A stretch of 64,000 nucleotides of DNA from Perlabentimonas sp041656735. Its GTDB lineage: Bacteria; Bacteroidota; Bacteroidia; Bacteroidales; Tenuifilaceae. Location of the stretch: assembly GCA_041656735.1 (NCBI GenBank), contig JBBACY010000009.1, forward strand, positions 1-64,000, read 5' to 3'. Position 1 is the stretch's first letter; each line of letters begins with the position of its first letter. The position numbers and the translations under genes were made by a program. The notes beneath the pieces were generated by a model. It had not been told where the DNA came from, did no database searches, and was given only the letters and a program-made list of their open reading frames with translations. Below are positions 17,087-24,525 of the stretch, in pieces.

Positions 17087-18832
17087 ATGAAAAAATCTTT
17101 CAGACTTATAGCCTTTGGGTTAACATTAGCCATTGTTATGCTAACGCCCAAAGCACAAGCCTGCACTAACTTTCTTGTAACTAAAAAAGCATCTGTAGAC
17201 GGCTCAACTATGATAACCTATGCTGCAGATTCGCATTACCTATTCGGTGAACTATACTTTTGGCCAGCCGCAAAATATGCAGCGGGCACAATGCTAAAGA
17301 TATACGAATGGGATACGGGCAAGTTCCTTGGAGAAATCCCCCAGGCAGAGCAAACATACCGAGTTGTGGGTAATATGAACGAGTTTCAGCTGGCCATTGG
17401 AGAAACTACTTACGGCGGTCGTAACGAGCTGGCTGATACAACTGGTATTATTGACTACGGAAGTTTAATTTACACCACCTTACAAAGAGCAAAAAATGCC
17501 CGCGAAGCCATTAAGGTAATTGCCGAACTAGTTGAGGAGCACGGTTACTACAGTAGCGGTGAATCATTCTCAATTGCCGACCCCAACGAGGTTTGGATTA
17601 TGGAACTTATTGGTAAAGGAACCGATCTTAAAACCAACCGTAAAACTAAAACTACTTACAATGCCAATAAAGGTGCCGTTTGGGTAGCTATGCTAATACC
17701 CGATGGGTATGTTAGCGGTCACGCAAACCATGCTCGAATAACCACATTCCCAAAAGAGGATGGTAAATCGTCAATTAGTTCAAAGAACATGGGTAAAATT
17801 TTCAATAAGGAGGTAGAAGTAATTTATGCCCACGACGTAATTGATTTTGCTCGCGAAAAGGGTTATTATAGCGGTAATGAGTCGGACTTTAGCTTTTCGG
17901 ATACCTATGCCCCACTGGATTTTGGTGCTGCTCGTTTTTGCGAGATGAGGGTATGGGCATTTTTTAAAGATATTGATAAGAGCATGTGGAAACATTTTGA
18001 CTACGCAAAAGGTCATGATATGAAGAACCGTATGCCTCTTTGGATTAAGCCTGAGAAAAAAATATCGGCTCAAGATTTGATGAATTTTATGCGTGATCAT
18101 CTAGAGGGTACTGAACTTGATATGAGTAAAGATCCTGGAGCAGGACCTCATGGCCTACCCTACCGCTGGCGCCCGCTAACCTGGAAATACCAAGGTAAAA
18201 CATATGTAAACGAGCGAGCAACTGCAACTCAGCAAACGGGCTTCTCCTTTGTTACCCAAAGCCGTAACTGGCTCCCCGATCCCGTAGGCGGAATTCTTTG
18301 GTTTAGCGTAGACGATGCGGCTACTACCGTTTACACACCTATTTACTGTGGATCGACCCGCACCCCAAAATCATTTGTGGTGGGTAATGGCGACGCACAA
18401 ACTTACTCGGCCGATGCTGCATTCTGGGTATTTAATAAGGTATCTAATTTTGCATATTTACGCTACGATGTAATGAGTGCCGACATTCACAAGCTACAAC
18501 AAAAACTCGAGAATCAGTACGATCAAATGACCCCGATAATTGATAAGGCAGCTACCGATTTATTTAACGATAGTCCTGATAAAGCCCTTGAATTTCTTAC
18601 CACATACTCGGTTAGCACGGCCAATGCACTAGTTAATACATGGCAAGGTCTATTCGAATTTCTGCTTGTTAAATATATTGACGGCAATATTAAGCAGGAA
18701 GAAAACGGGGTATTTAAATGGAATGAATATGGTGGCTCACCAGCAAATATGCTAAATCCTCAATATCCAGATTGGTGGAAAAAACAACTTATTGAGGCCA
18801 CCGGCGATAACCTTTTAATACCCGAAGAGTAA
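17087..18832 (+). CDS. Secreted C69-family dipeptidase
   Basis: 581 residues. An N-terminal signal peptide ends TPKAQA, exposing Cys26 (CTNFLVTKKAS) as the new N terminus. That is the catalytic nucleophile expected in this Ntn-hydrolase family (peptidase C69, formerly U34). The following DGSTMITYAADSH, the long middle domain and RNWLPDPVGGILWFSVDDA are characteristic. It hydrolyses dipeptides, presumably in the periplasm. It is monocistronic: its own promoter lies upstream and a strong terminator follows 11 bases after the stop. Confidence 0.9.
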   Translation: MKKSFRLIAFGLTLAIVMLTPKAQACTNFLVTKKASVDGSTMITYAADSHYLFGELYFWPAAKYAAGTMLKIYEWDTGKFLGEIPQAEQTYRVVGNMNEFQLAIGETTYGGRNELADTTGIIDYGSLIYTTLQRAKNAREAIKVIAELVEEHGYYSSGESFSIADPNEVWIMELIGKGTDLKTNRKTKTTYNANKGAVWVAMLIPDGYVSGHANHARITTFPKEDGKSSISSKNMGKIFNKEVEVIYAHDVIDFAREKGYYSGNESDFSFSDTYAPLDFGAARFCEMRVWAFFKDIDKSMWKHFDYAKGHDMKNRMPLWIKPEKKISAQDLMNFMRDHLEGTELDMSKDPGAGPHGLPYRWRPLTWKYQGKTYVNERATATQQTGFSFVTQSRNWLPDPVGGILWFSVDDAATTVYTPIYCGSTRTPKSFVVGNGDAQTYSADAAFWVFNKVSNFAYLRYDVMSADIHKLQQKLENQYDQMTPIIDKAATDLFNDSPDKALEFLTTYSVSTANALVNTWQGLFEFLLVKYIDGNIKQEENGVFKWNEYGGSPANMLNPQYPDWWKKQLIEATGDNLLIPEE

Positions 18833-18842
18833 AAAGATACAA

Positions 18843-18874
18843 CAAAAAACTGCCTCGCGAGGCAGTTTTTTGTT
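18843..18874 (+). terminator. Terminator of the C69 gene
   Basis: AAAAAACTGCCTCG pairs with CGAGGCAGTTTTTT around 18844-18871, ending in a T run. The symmetric form can act on both strands. Confidence 0.8.
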
Positions 18875-18903
18875 TTAAGTAGTGTAGTTTGAAATATTTT
18901 TCA

Positions 18904-18911
18904 TACTTTTG
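18904..18911 (+). promoter_or_regulatory. -7 box upstream of rplS
   Basis: TACTTTTG followed by C fits TAnnTTTG. The nearest TTTG (18888-18891) is only 12 bases upstream, shorter than the usual spacer, so the -33 element is uncertain. The leader to rplS would be about 85 nt, long enough for ribosomal-protein control, but I see no obvious structure. Confidence 0.5.
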
Positions 18912-19001
18912 CGGCACATTTTTCAACGCAATCTCTTACACAGTTATTTTAAATGCTAGTAATATTGCGTGCAGTGGCACAAATTAAACAATAACAATAC
19001 A

Positions 19002-19367
19002 ATGGACTTCATTAAAATTACAGAGCAAGCGTTTGAAGCGCAGCATCAGCATCCTGATTTTAAAAGTGGCGACACGATTACCGTTCACTACAAAATTAAG
19101 GAGGGAGTTAAGGAAAGAATTCAGCTTTTCCGCGGAGTGGTTTTACAACGCAAAGGATTTGGCAATTCTGAAACATTTACCATTCGAAAAATTTCAGGAG
19201 GTATAGGTATCGAAAGAATTTTACCTTTCCACTCACCTTTTATTGACAAGATTGAAATCAATAAAGTAGGTAAAGTTCGCCGCGCCAGAATTTTCTATCT
19301 TCGCGATCTGACTGGTAAGAAAGCCCGTATTAAAGAAAGAGTTGTTAAAATCAACAGAGACAAATAA
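19002..19367 (+). CDS. rplS: 50S ribosomal protein L19
   Basis: 121 residues from the ATG at MDFIKITEQAF; the 11 codons of open frame before it are not part of the family. L19 sits at the subunit interface of the large ribosomal subunit. Conserved segments visible: FKSGDTITVHYKI, IQLFRGVVLQRKG, TFTIRKISGGIGIERILPFHSPFID and RRARIFYLRDLTGKKARIKE. Monocistronic here, with its own promoter box and terminator; rpsP-rimM-trmD, its usual partners in other phyla, are not adjacent. Confidence 0.96.
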   Translation: MDFIKITEQAFEAQHQHPDFKSGDTITVHYKIKEGVKERIQLFRGVVLQRKGFGNSETFTIRKISGGIGIERILPFHSPFIDKIEINKVGKVRRARIFYLRDLTGKKARIKERVVKINRDK

Positions 19368-19377
19368 AGAAAATAAG

Positions 19378-19405
19378 AAAAACCTCGAATATTCGAGGTT
19401 TTTCC
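19378..19405 (+). terminator. Terminator of rplS
   Basis: AAACCTCGAA and TTCGAGGTTTTT form a 9-10 bp stem right after the rplS stop, ending in a T run. Confidence 0.75.
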
Positions 19406-19438
19406 TTGAAATGCCCTAGGCAATTGAAAAAAAAGTAA

Positions 19439-19446
19439 TATATTTG
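19439..19446 (+). promoter_or_regulatory. -7 box of the tRNA-Arg gene
   Basis: TATATTTG followed by C, 12 bases before the mature 5-prime end. It matches TAnnTTTG, so the tRNA probably has its own promoter after the rplS terminator. Confidence 0.6.
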
Positions 19447-19457
19447 CACCCGCAAAC

Positions 19458-19531
19458 GGCTCCGTGGCTCAACTGAATAGAGCACCTGACTACGGATCAG
19501 GAGGTTACAGGTTTGAATCCTGTCGGAGTCA
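19458..19531 (+). tRNA. tRNA-Arg (anticodon ACG)
   Basis: 74 nt cloverleaf. The acceptor stem GGCTCCG pairs with CGGAGTC (one G-T wobble); the discriminator base is A at 19531. The anticodon stem is CCTGA/TCAGG with the loop CTACGGA, giving anticodon ACG (inosine-modified, reads CGU/CGC/CGA). The T arm is ACAGG-TTTGAAT-CCTGT. CCA is not encoded. Its downstream flank shows no integrase or att-like duplication. Confidence 0.95.
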
Positions 19532-19539
19532 CTTAGAAA

Positions 19540-19579
19540 CAGCCACTTACAATTAAAATGTAGGTGGCTGTTTTTTTTT
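19540..19579 (+). terminator. Terminator of the tRNA transcript
   Basis: CAGCCACTTACA (19540-19551) pairs with TGTAGGTGGCTG (19559-19570), followed by a run of nine T. Confidence 0.8.
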
Positions 19580-19883
19580 ATCGATTGAAAAGTAAAGTCA
19601 ATTTGTAACGAGGCAATTAAGAGAAATTAAAATAATCCTATCTCCCTCTCACCCATCTGCTGAGATTACGATCTACATATAATAGTTGCAAAAAAAGTTG
19701 GCAACTAATCGATTATCTCCTATCATATTCACACATATTTGATGTACATTTAGGTGTAAGAATATTTTAAAAGGGCATTGCACACAAATCCGCGGGAATA
19801 ATATTTACAAGAATAAATACTTATAAATTTAGTGTAACGACATACTTTGGCGCTAGTAAAGGTTATATTTAATACAAAAAAAG
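19580..19883. other. Intergenic, no recognisable content
   Basis: About 300 bases between the tRNA terminator and the next gene. It is AT-rich, with no frame of useful length, no clear hairpin and no -7 box matching the consensus. I see no attachment-site duplication of the tRNA 3-prime end. Confidence 0.5.
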
Positions 19884-20339
19884 ATGAAACCTACCTACAA
19901 CTTTATTCTAAACGACCTACTTTACAACTCCGAAGATAAAGAGTTTATTGACGGCTTTTACGAGGAGCTAGTAGACAAGGCTATTGTTTTAGAGGTTGAA
20001 TACCTTACTAAACTGCCGCCTAATACCGGACTATACAGTGAATTGGAACACCTAATTGAGCAAACTATGGAAGCATCTCATTTAAAATTAAACCACATAA
20101 AAGGACAGAATTTTGAAAGTGCTTCATTATTCAGAGATGTGGAACGTATGTTTATATCTCAGATTGAGGAAACTGGTTTTAACCTTCATAAATTGCAACA
20201 GGATGAGTTTGCTCTTTACCATGTTGATGTAGATAAAGAAAACCGAAAAATTAAATTCCTGATACATACAAACAGCAATAAATTTAAAACGCTTATTGAT
20301 GAAATAAGAGTAAAAGCGAATAAGGATATACCTAAGTAA
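19884..20339 (+). CDS. Small acidic cytoplasmic protein of unknown function
   Basis: 151 residues, no signal peptide or membrane segment. Largely helical; residues 40-100 are rich in Glu, His and Leu. The C-terminal half (FALYHVDVDKENRKIKFLIHTNSN) reads as a beta hairpin. Not recognised. Base composition and codon use match the neighbours, and the gene stands alone. The gap to the next gene (20340-20615) holds nothing I can identify. Confidence 0.55.
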   Translation: MKPTYNFILNDLLYNSEDKEFIDGFYEELVDKAIVLEVEYLTKLPPNTGLYSELEHLIEQTMEASHLKLNHIKGQNFESASLFRDVERMFISQIEETGFNLHKLQQDEFALYHVDVDKENRKIKFLIHTNSNKFKTLIDEIRVKANKDIPK

Positions 20340-20615
20340 GAAATAGAAACCATTAAACTTTTGGTAAATAAACGTGCCAAATACTGATGTAATAATAGCT
20401 CTGCCACAAGTTACATAAAGGGTAAGTGATTATAAATTGGTTTTCGTTTTATTACAAGGCTACGCCCTGACACATACCAATCAAATAAGAATTTTGCATC
20501 ATATTCAATTTCGAATTTATTCAGGGGCAACAAACATTCATATTTAAACGATTCTCTAGCTAAACTCCCTCAACCTTTAACCGTAAAAACGAATTGAGCG
20601 CATAGCTAGGTATAA

Positions 20616-21344
20616 TTATCCTTTATATAATAGTTTTACTCTAAATAGCGCTAAAATCGTGATAAGACCAACTACACCAATAGCAACTGCAGCCGTAGTA
20701 ACAATAGCGGGATGAAGCCCTTTCTGCTTTATAACAATTCCAATAAATGCCCATACTACGGCAATTCCTACCATCGGGTTTTTAAGTCTAACAATTGTCA
20801 TCATAGCAATGAGAGCGCCAATGGTAATCATAATTATAGTCCAAGTTTGTTCGGATAGCCCCCAGCCTTCCCAGTTATAGTTAACCAAAAGTGCTGTAAC
20901 GTTAGCTATGGTGGCTATGCAAATCCACCCAAGGTAAATGCCGAATGCTGTCTTTATTATGCCCATTGGTTGAGTCTTAATACTTATGCATATTGCCACT
21001 AGCGCAACCAAAATACCTAGCATTATAGCAAGCGATAGCGGGAGCCACTGGTAATGCCAGGCAATAATCCATAAACTGTTAAGCAGGCATGAAAGGGCAA
21101 AAAACCAGCCTATTTGCTCAACTATCACCTTATTCGAATCACGAAACTGAACCAAAACGAAAACAAAAAGCATTAAGTAGATAACGCCCCAGATTGAGAA
21201 AGTTAACCCGGTTGGCACAAACAGGTTTGGGTAGGCGTCGGAAAGTGCGCCTGTTGTTTGACCATTTATTGGGAGTGCATTAGCAAGGTAGTTCATAACC
21301 ACCATTAGGATAAAAAGGGCTAGATTAGCTAATCGAAGTATCAT
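20616..21344 (-). CDS. Tryptophan-rich sensory protein-like membrane protein
   Basis: 242 residues with about seven hydrophobic helices. The N-terminal part, NALPINGQTTGALSDAYPN followed by TFSIWGVIYL, is typical of the bacterial proteins annotated as tryptophan-rich sensory protein (TspO/MBR-related). It is longer than classic TspO (about 160 residues, five helices); the two extra C-terminal helices match this subgroup. TspO proteins bind porphyrins and sterols; ligand and function here are unknown. It starts about 70 bases downstream (on the minus strand) of a terminator and is probably transcribed alone. Confidence 0.7.
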   Translation of the reverse strand: MILRLANLALFILMVVMNYLANALPINGQTTGALSDAYPNLFVPTGLTFSIWGVIYLMLFVFVLVQFRDSNKVIVEQIGWFFALSCLLNSLWIIAWHYQWLPLSLAIMLGILVALVAICISIKTQPMGIIKTAFGIYLGWICIATIANVTALLVNYNWEGWGLSEQTWTIIMITIGALIAMMTIVRLKNPMVGIAVVWAFIGIVIKQKGLHPAIVTTAAVAIGVVGLITILALFRVKLLYKG

Positions 21345-21416
21345 AATAGTTGTAGGTTTTGGTTTTTACCTAACAAATATAAGTAAGATTAGACTTAAAT
21401 TCCAATTAACGAAGCC

Positions 21417-21447
21417 AAAAAAAGGCCGCTACAAAAACAGTAGCGGC
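21417..21447 (-). terminator. Minus-strand terminator
   Basis: On the minus strand GCCGCTAC (21447-21440) pairs with GTAGCGGC (21432-21425) and is followed by C and seven T. It lies 480 bases downstream of the DUF4097-like gene, so the sigma-factor operon transcript may read through the repeat at 21600-21905. Confidence 0.65.
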
Positions 21448-21599
21448 TTTAAGATATTTTATTTCATTGGTGTCCGGTAAAAATTCAAAAATCATTACAA
21501 ACCCTCTGTTTTTGCTTATAAAACCAAGAATATTTCATTTTAGGGGTTTAGTTTTATGTTTTTGTATTTAAGTAGAAAAATAATGCACTCAATTATTTT

Positions 21600-21905
21600 T
21601 CTGCATTATTTTCAATTGTTGGGGCTTTGCCCCAGACCCCACTTACTTTCTTGTCTTGAAACCAGAAAGTAAGCAAAGAAAATCAAGGCTACGCCCGCCT
21701 CACTCGAAAAACTACGCGTTGTGGGCTAAAAAATCTGAACTTGCACCTCCCTGCGGTCGGTGCTTCAAACAGCAGATTTTTCTTAACGCCCACTTTGCCT
21801 TCGGCGAGCTCGCAAAAAGCGCTCGGTTGCTTGTTTTTCGGCTCACCGGCCAATGCCCTTCGAAAAACGGATCGTATCTAGCATAATACGTTTTAACTGG
21901 ACACA
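21600..21905. repeat. REP-like intergenic repeat with a GGGGC-TTT-GCCCC hairpin
   Basis: Non-coding. GGGGC-TTT-GCCCC at about 21620-21632 is another perfect hairpin with a three-base loop, as in the block at 1940-4400. It is followed by a pyrimidine-rich stretch, then CTTGAAACCAGAAAGTAAGC and GCGAGCTCGCAAAAAGCGCT; the latter has a partial match (GTGAACTCGCAAAAGGCGCT) near 55850. Short frames through it encode arginine- and cysteine-rich translations unlike real proteins. I believe it is a dispersed repeat of this genome, but only copy counting could prove it. Confidence 0.55.
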
Positions 21906-21926
21906 AGTGATTCTATTTCTACGAAT

Positions 21927-23018
21927 TTATTTCAGCCTAGCGCTCCCGTACCTAACCCTAAATATTACTTTTGCACTGGGATTCGGAGCCTGTCCAATCA
22001 CACCGTTTACTTGAACTTTCCTGTTACTCTCAACCAGGTTTACCTTAGCATAATTATTATTATAGTATACCTCACCATACGACACCTCGCCATCAATATT
22101 GTATGAAACAGACTCATGAATTGGAGCATAAATACTGGAGTAAGCTCCCTCAAACGAAAGGGTTTGAATGGTGTTGGCAACGTTTTCAATTTTCACATCG
22201 CCATAGCGACTTACAACGCTTAAGCTTTTAGTAAGTTCCTTGATTTTATAGTTTGTATACCCGCTCTCAGCCACTATGTTAGCAATAGTACCCAAGTATA
22301 CATTGTCGTACTTAGACTCGATAACTGCCGAGTTTACAGAATCGAAATTTAACTTTGAATACTTACTAACTATAACAACCGCCTGCCCTTTTACGATACT
22401 TAAGTTTGCATACTTAATGCTAAAACTCATCCAGTCAACCTCATCAATTGAGGCATTGCCGTAACCTAACTTTAGCGTACTTAGGGTATCCTTTTTACCG
22501 TAAACAATTCGGTTAGCTTTTAAGTTGCCATATTTTAAATCAATGTCGGTAAGGCCCGTTAGCTCGTCAATAAACATATCGCCATACTTATTTCTAAGCA
22601 CTGAATTTACGCTTTTAGGCATTCTAATTTTATAGTTTATTTGCATATCTTTTGTTGATGAGCCAAAGTTGAAGTTACCTACCAACTTCATTAGCCTTTC
22701 ATCTATTTCGGTTATGCCTCTAACCTGATTACCTATCTGTTCAAGACTAACAGTAATTGCTTCAAGCATTCGCTCGGCCTTTTCGGTGCTTGAATGCTCA
22801 ACAAGGACCTCAACCTCAATGGCAATCGCATTCTTCTCCCAATTTTCGATTTGCACTAAGCCAAACCGATTGCTTATATATAGCTGGGTATTGTTGCTAA
22901 CTGCAAACTCCTTGCTGTAGGTTTTATTTAGCTTCGCAGCCATCAGATTGCCTGATAGGGTTGATATGGCTAAAGTAGCCATAATCGCTAAGCATAAGAT
23001 ATTAAATTTCGTCTTCAT
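21927..23018 (-). CDS. Secreted beta-helix-like protein (DUF4097-like)
   Basis: 363 residues. A signal peptide (about 27 residues, ending LMAA) is followed by repeating short beta-strand motifs (YGDMFIDE, LKYGNLKANRI, LGYGNASIDEV, IKYANLSIVKG, SKYDNVYLGT, SRYGDVKIENV). These YG/YxN strand repeats suggest a right-handed beta helix of the DUF4097 (putative adhesin) type. It is third in an operon after the ECF sigma factor and an anti-sigma-like membrane protein, with gaps of 11 and 18 bases, so it may be the regulon output or an envelope sensor. Function is inferred from context only. Confidence 0.7.
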   Translation of the reverse strand: MKTKFNILCLAIMATLAISTLSGNLMAAKLNKTYSKEFAVSNNTQLYISNRFGLVQIENWEKNAIAIEVEVLVEHSSTEKAERMLEAITVSLEQIGNQVRGITEIDERLMKLVGNFNFGSSTKDMQINYKIRMPKSVNSVLRNKYGDMFIDELTGLTDIDLKYGNLKANRIVYGKKDTLSTLKLGYGNASIDEVDWMSFSIKYANLSIVKGQAVVIVSKYSKLNFDSVNSAVIESKYDNVYLGTIANIVAESGYTNYKIKELTKSLSVVSRYGDVKIENVANTIQTLSFEGAYSSIYAPIHESVSYNIDGEVSYGEVYYNNNYAKVNLVESNRKVQVNGVIGQAPNPSAKVIFRVRYGSARLK

Positions 23019-23036
23019 AACGTTGTATTTTAGGTA

Positions 23037-23570
23037 TTACAGATTATTTAACAATGAAACAGCACTCATTCTTTCAATAATATTATTGAGCACATCAAGC
23101 TGAGTTTGGTAGTATCGAATGAGCACGAATGTAGCTCTTTCGGTGCGAGGTGAATTCGCAATATCCTTTAAAACAACTGCATGCCCCTCATTCATATCAA
23201 CTAAAACCTGAGTAACGTCAATATCTAAAGAGTTTGTGTTGGTTAATATTCTATTAATTTGCATTTGTTTTTCACTAACCTGACCCTGGTAATACTCATC
23301 AATTTTAAAAATTTCAGGTGGTAGTTCGCTCATTACAATAGTTTTATCACCTGAAAAGGGCATCTCTACACTACTTAGCAACAGGCTTAGGCCAGCGGTA
23401 ATTATAAGTCCTGCAATAGCTGCTGCGCTTGCAACAAGCCATTTATTAAATGATTTTGGCGAATACCGCAGCGCCCATTTTTCTTCAAATCTCTCGAAAT
23501 GTTGCTTAGGGAGATCGTTCGTATTAAAATGATCTCTATTCGCATTAATAAAGGTTTTTAATTTGTCCAT
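23037..23570 (-). CDS. Single-pass membrane protein, probable anti-sigma factor
   Basis: 177 residues. An N-terminal cytoplasmic segment of about 43 residues (with HFERFEEKWALRYSPKSF) is followed by one transmembrane helix (about 45-67) and a helical periplasmic domain. It sits 11 bases after an ECF sigma gene, the usual place for its membrane anti-sigma factor. The cytoplasmic part lacks a zinc HxxxCxxC motif, so it would not be a ZAS-type anti-sigma factor. Role inferred from context and topology. Confidence 0.65.
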   Translation of the reverse strand: MDKLKTFINANRDHFNTNDLPKQHFERFEEKWALRYSPKSFNKWLVASAAAIAGLIITAGLSLLLSSVEMPFSGDKTIVMSELPPEIFKIDEYYQGQVSEKQMQINRILTNTNSLDIDVTQVLVDMNEGHAVVLKDIANSPRTERATFVLIRYYQTQLDVLNNIIERMSAVSLLNNL

Positions 23571-23581
23571 AATGCCAATAT

Positions 23582-24142
23582 TTACTTCAATTCTGTTAAT
23601 AATTCGGCTAAACGCTTTTTGGCTCTAGCCAGCTGTGATCGTGAGGTTGATGCCGAAATTCCTAAAAAATCTGCTATCTCATCATGAGTATAATCCTCAA
23701 AGTAGAAAAGATCTATAACCAGTCGGTACCCTCTAGGCAACTTGATCATTGCATTTTTTAGTTGCGGCACATCCTCGGGCATAACACTATCCTCCGATTC
23801 GGTTTCAACACACACTTCACGAACTTCCTCTATAGGAATAAGGATGGGTTTGCTTTTGCGCATAAAGTCGATGGCGGTATTAACCATTATTCGTTTGAGC
23901 CACGCACCAAAACTCACCTTATTTTCGTAGGTTTTAATCTTATCAAATGCTTTAAAGAACGCTTCCTGCATAACATCCTCGGCATCGGAGCTATGGGACG
24001 TAATTCTAAGGCACGTATTGTACATTGCCGTACTGTACAACCTGTAAATGTCAAATTGCGCATTCCTGTCGCCATCTATACAGCGATCAACTAAACCCTG
24101 ATGAATGTTTGGATAGTCAACCTTTTTCTTCATACTTTGCAA
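23582..24142 (-). CDS. ECF RNA polymerase sigma factor
   Basis: 186 residues. Region 2 spans about 25-95 (the -10 recognition segment includes DAEDVMQEAFFKAFDKI and FGAWLKRIMVNTAIDFMR). Region 4 spans about 125-180 with a helix-turn-helix (YTHDEIADFLGISASTSRSQLARAKKRL). There is a charged linker and no extra domain. It directs transcription of envelope-stress or regulon genes and is first in the sigma/anti-sigma/beta-helix operon. An alternative start three codons in (MKKKVDYP) is possible. Confidence 0.92.
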   Translation of the reverse strand: MQSMKKKVDYPNIHQGLVDRCIDGDRNAQFDIYRLYSTAMYNTCLRITSHSSDAEDVMQEAFFKAFDKIKTYENKVSFGAWLKRIMVNTAIDFMRKSKPILIPIEEVREVCVETESEDSVMPEDVPQLKNAMIKLPRGYRLVIDLFYFEDYTHDEIADFLGISASTSRSQLARAKKRLAELLTELK

Positions 24143-24525
24143 TAATGACGACTATTGATGTGATTACGCTGCATTAGTTTTGCTATTTCTTTGCAAAATA
24201 ACATAAAAAACTGGGATTGCTTAATTGAAACGCACCAAAGTTTCGATAATAAAAAATAGCATTTAGCATGATATGCCTATATTTGCACTCGCTTTTACAA
24301 TGAGAAATACATTGGGAATAGCACAAGTAAGTTGAGCTCGAAAAACACAAACAAACAGTATGTGCAACTGCTTATTATCAAAACGTAAAGGCAATGGGAC
24401 AACTGGCTTATTTGAATTATCTATAGTTTTTACACGGATGAAACATTTATATTAACAGAGCTAACTTATAACAATATGGCTAAACTATAAATGTTCCATA
24501 TGTTACTTTTTAATTAAATAGACCG
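24143..24525 (+). promoter_or_regulatory. Divergent promoter region with a long leader for the TonB receptor
   Basis: TATATTTG at 24278-24285 is followed by C and fits TAnnTTTG. It would give a leader of about 240 nt before the receptor ATG. No cobalamin box, TPP or SAM motif was found. Near the ATG two overlapping inverted repeats occur: TATAGTTT (24422-24429) with AAACTATA (24482-24489), and AACATTTATA (24442-24451) with TATAAATGTT (24486-24495). They share bases 24486-24489, so only one can form at a time. A promoter for the sigma gene must lie here too, but I could not identify it. Confidence 0.45.

Noticed and set aside
18888..19426. Short-spacer promoters (TTG 12-13 bases before the -7 box) upstream of rplS and tRNA-Arg
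   Set aside because: TTG is frequent in AT-rich DNA and other promoters here have 18-22 base spacers, so the short spacing is probably chance.
19458..19883. Integrated element at tRNA-Arg
   Set aside because: No integrase, and no repeat of the tRNA 3-prime end is found downstream.
21656..21886. Plus-strand frame of 76 codons (and its mirror on the other strand)
   Set aside because: Lies inside a REP-like repeat; the composition is unlike the real genes and both strands are equally open.
24143..24525. Cobalamin riboswitch for the TonB receptor
   Set aside because: I looked for the B12 box and conserved core and found neither; the receptor may still bind another ligand.
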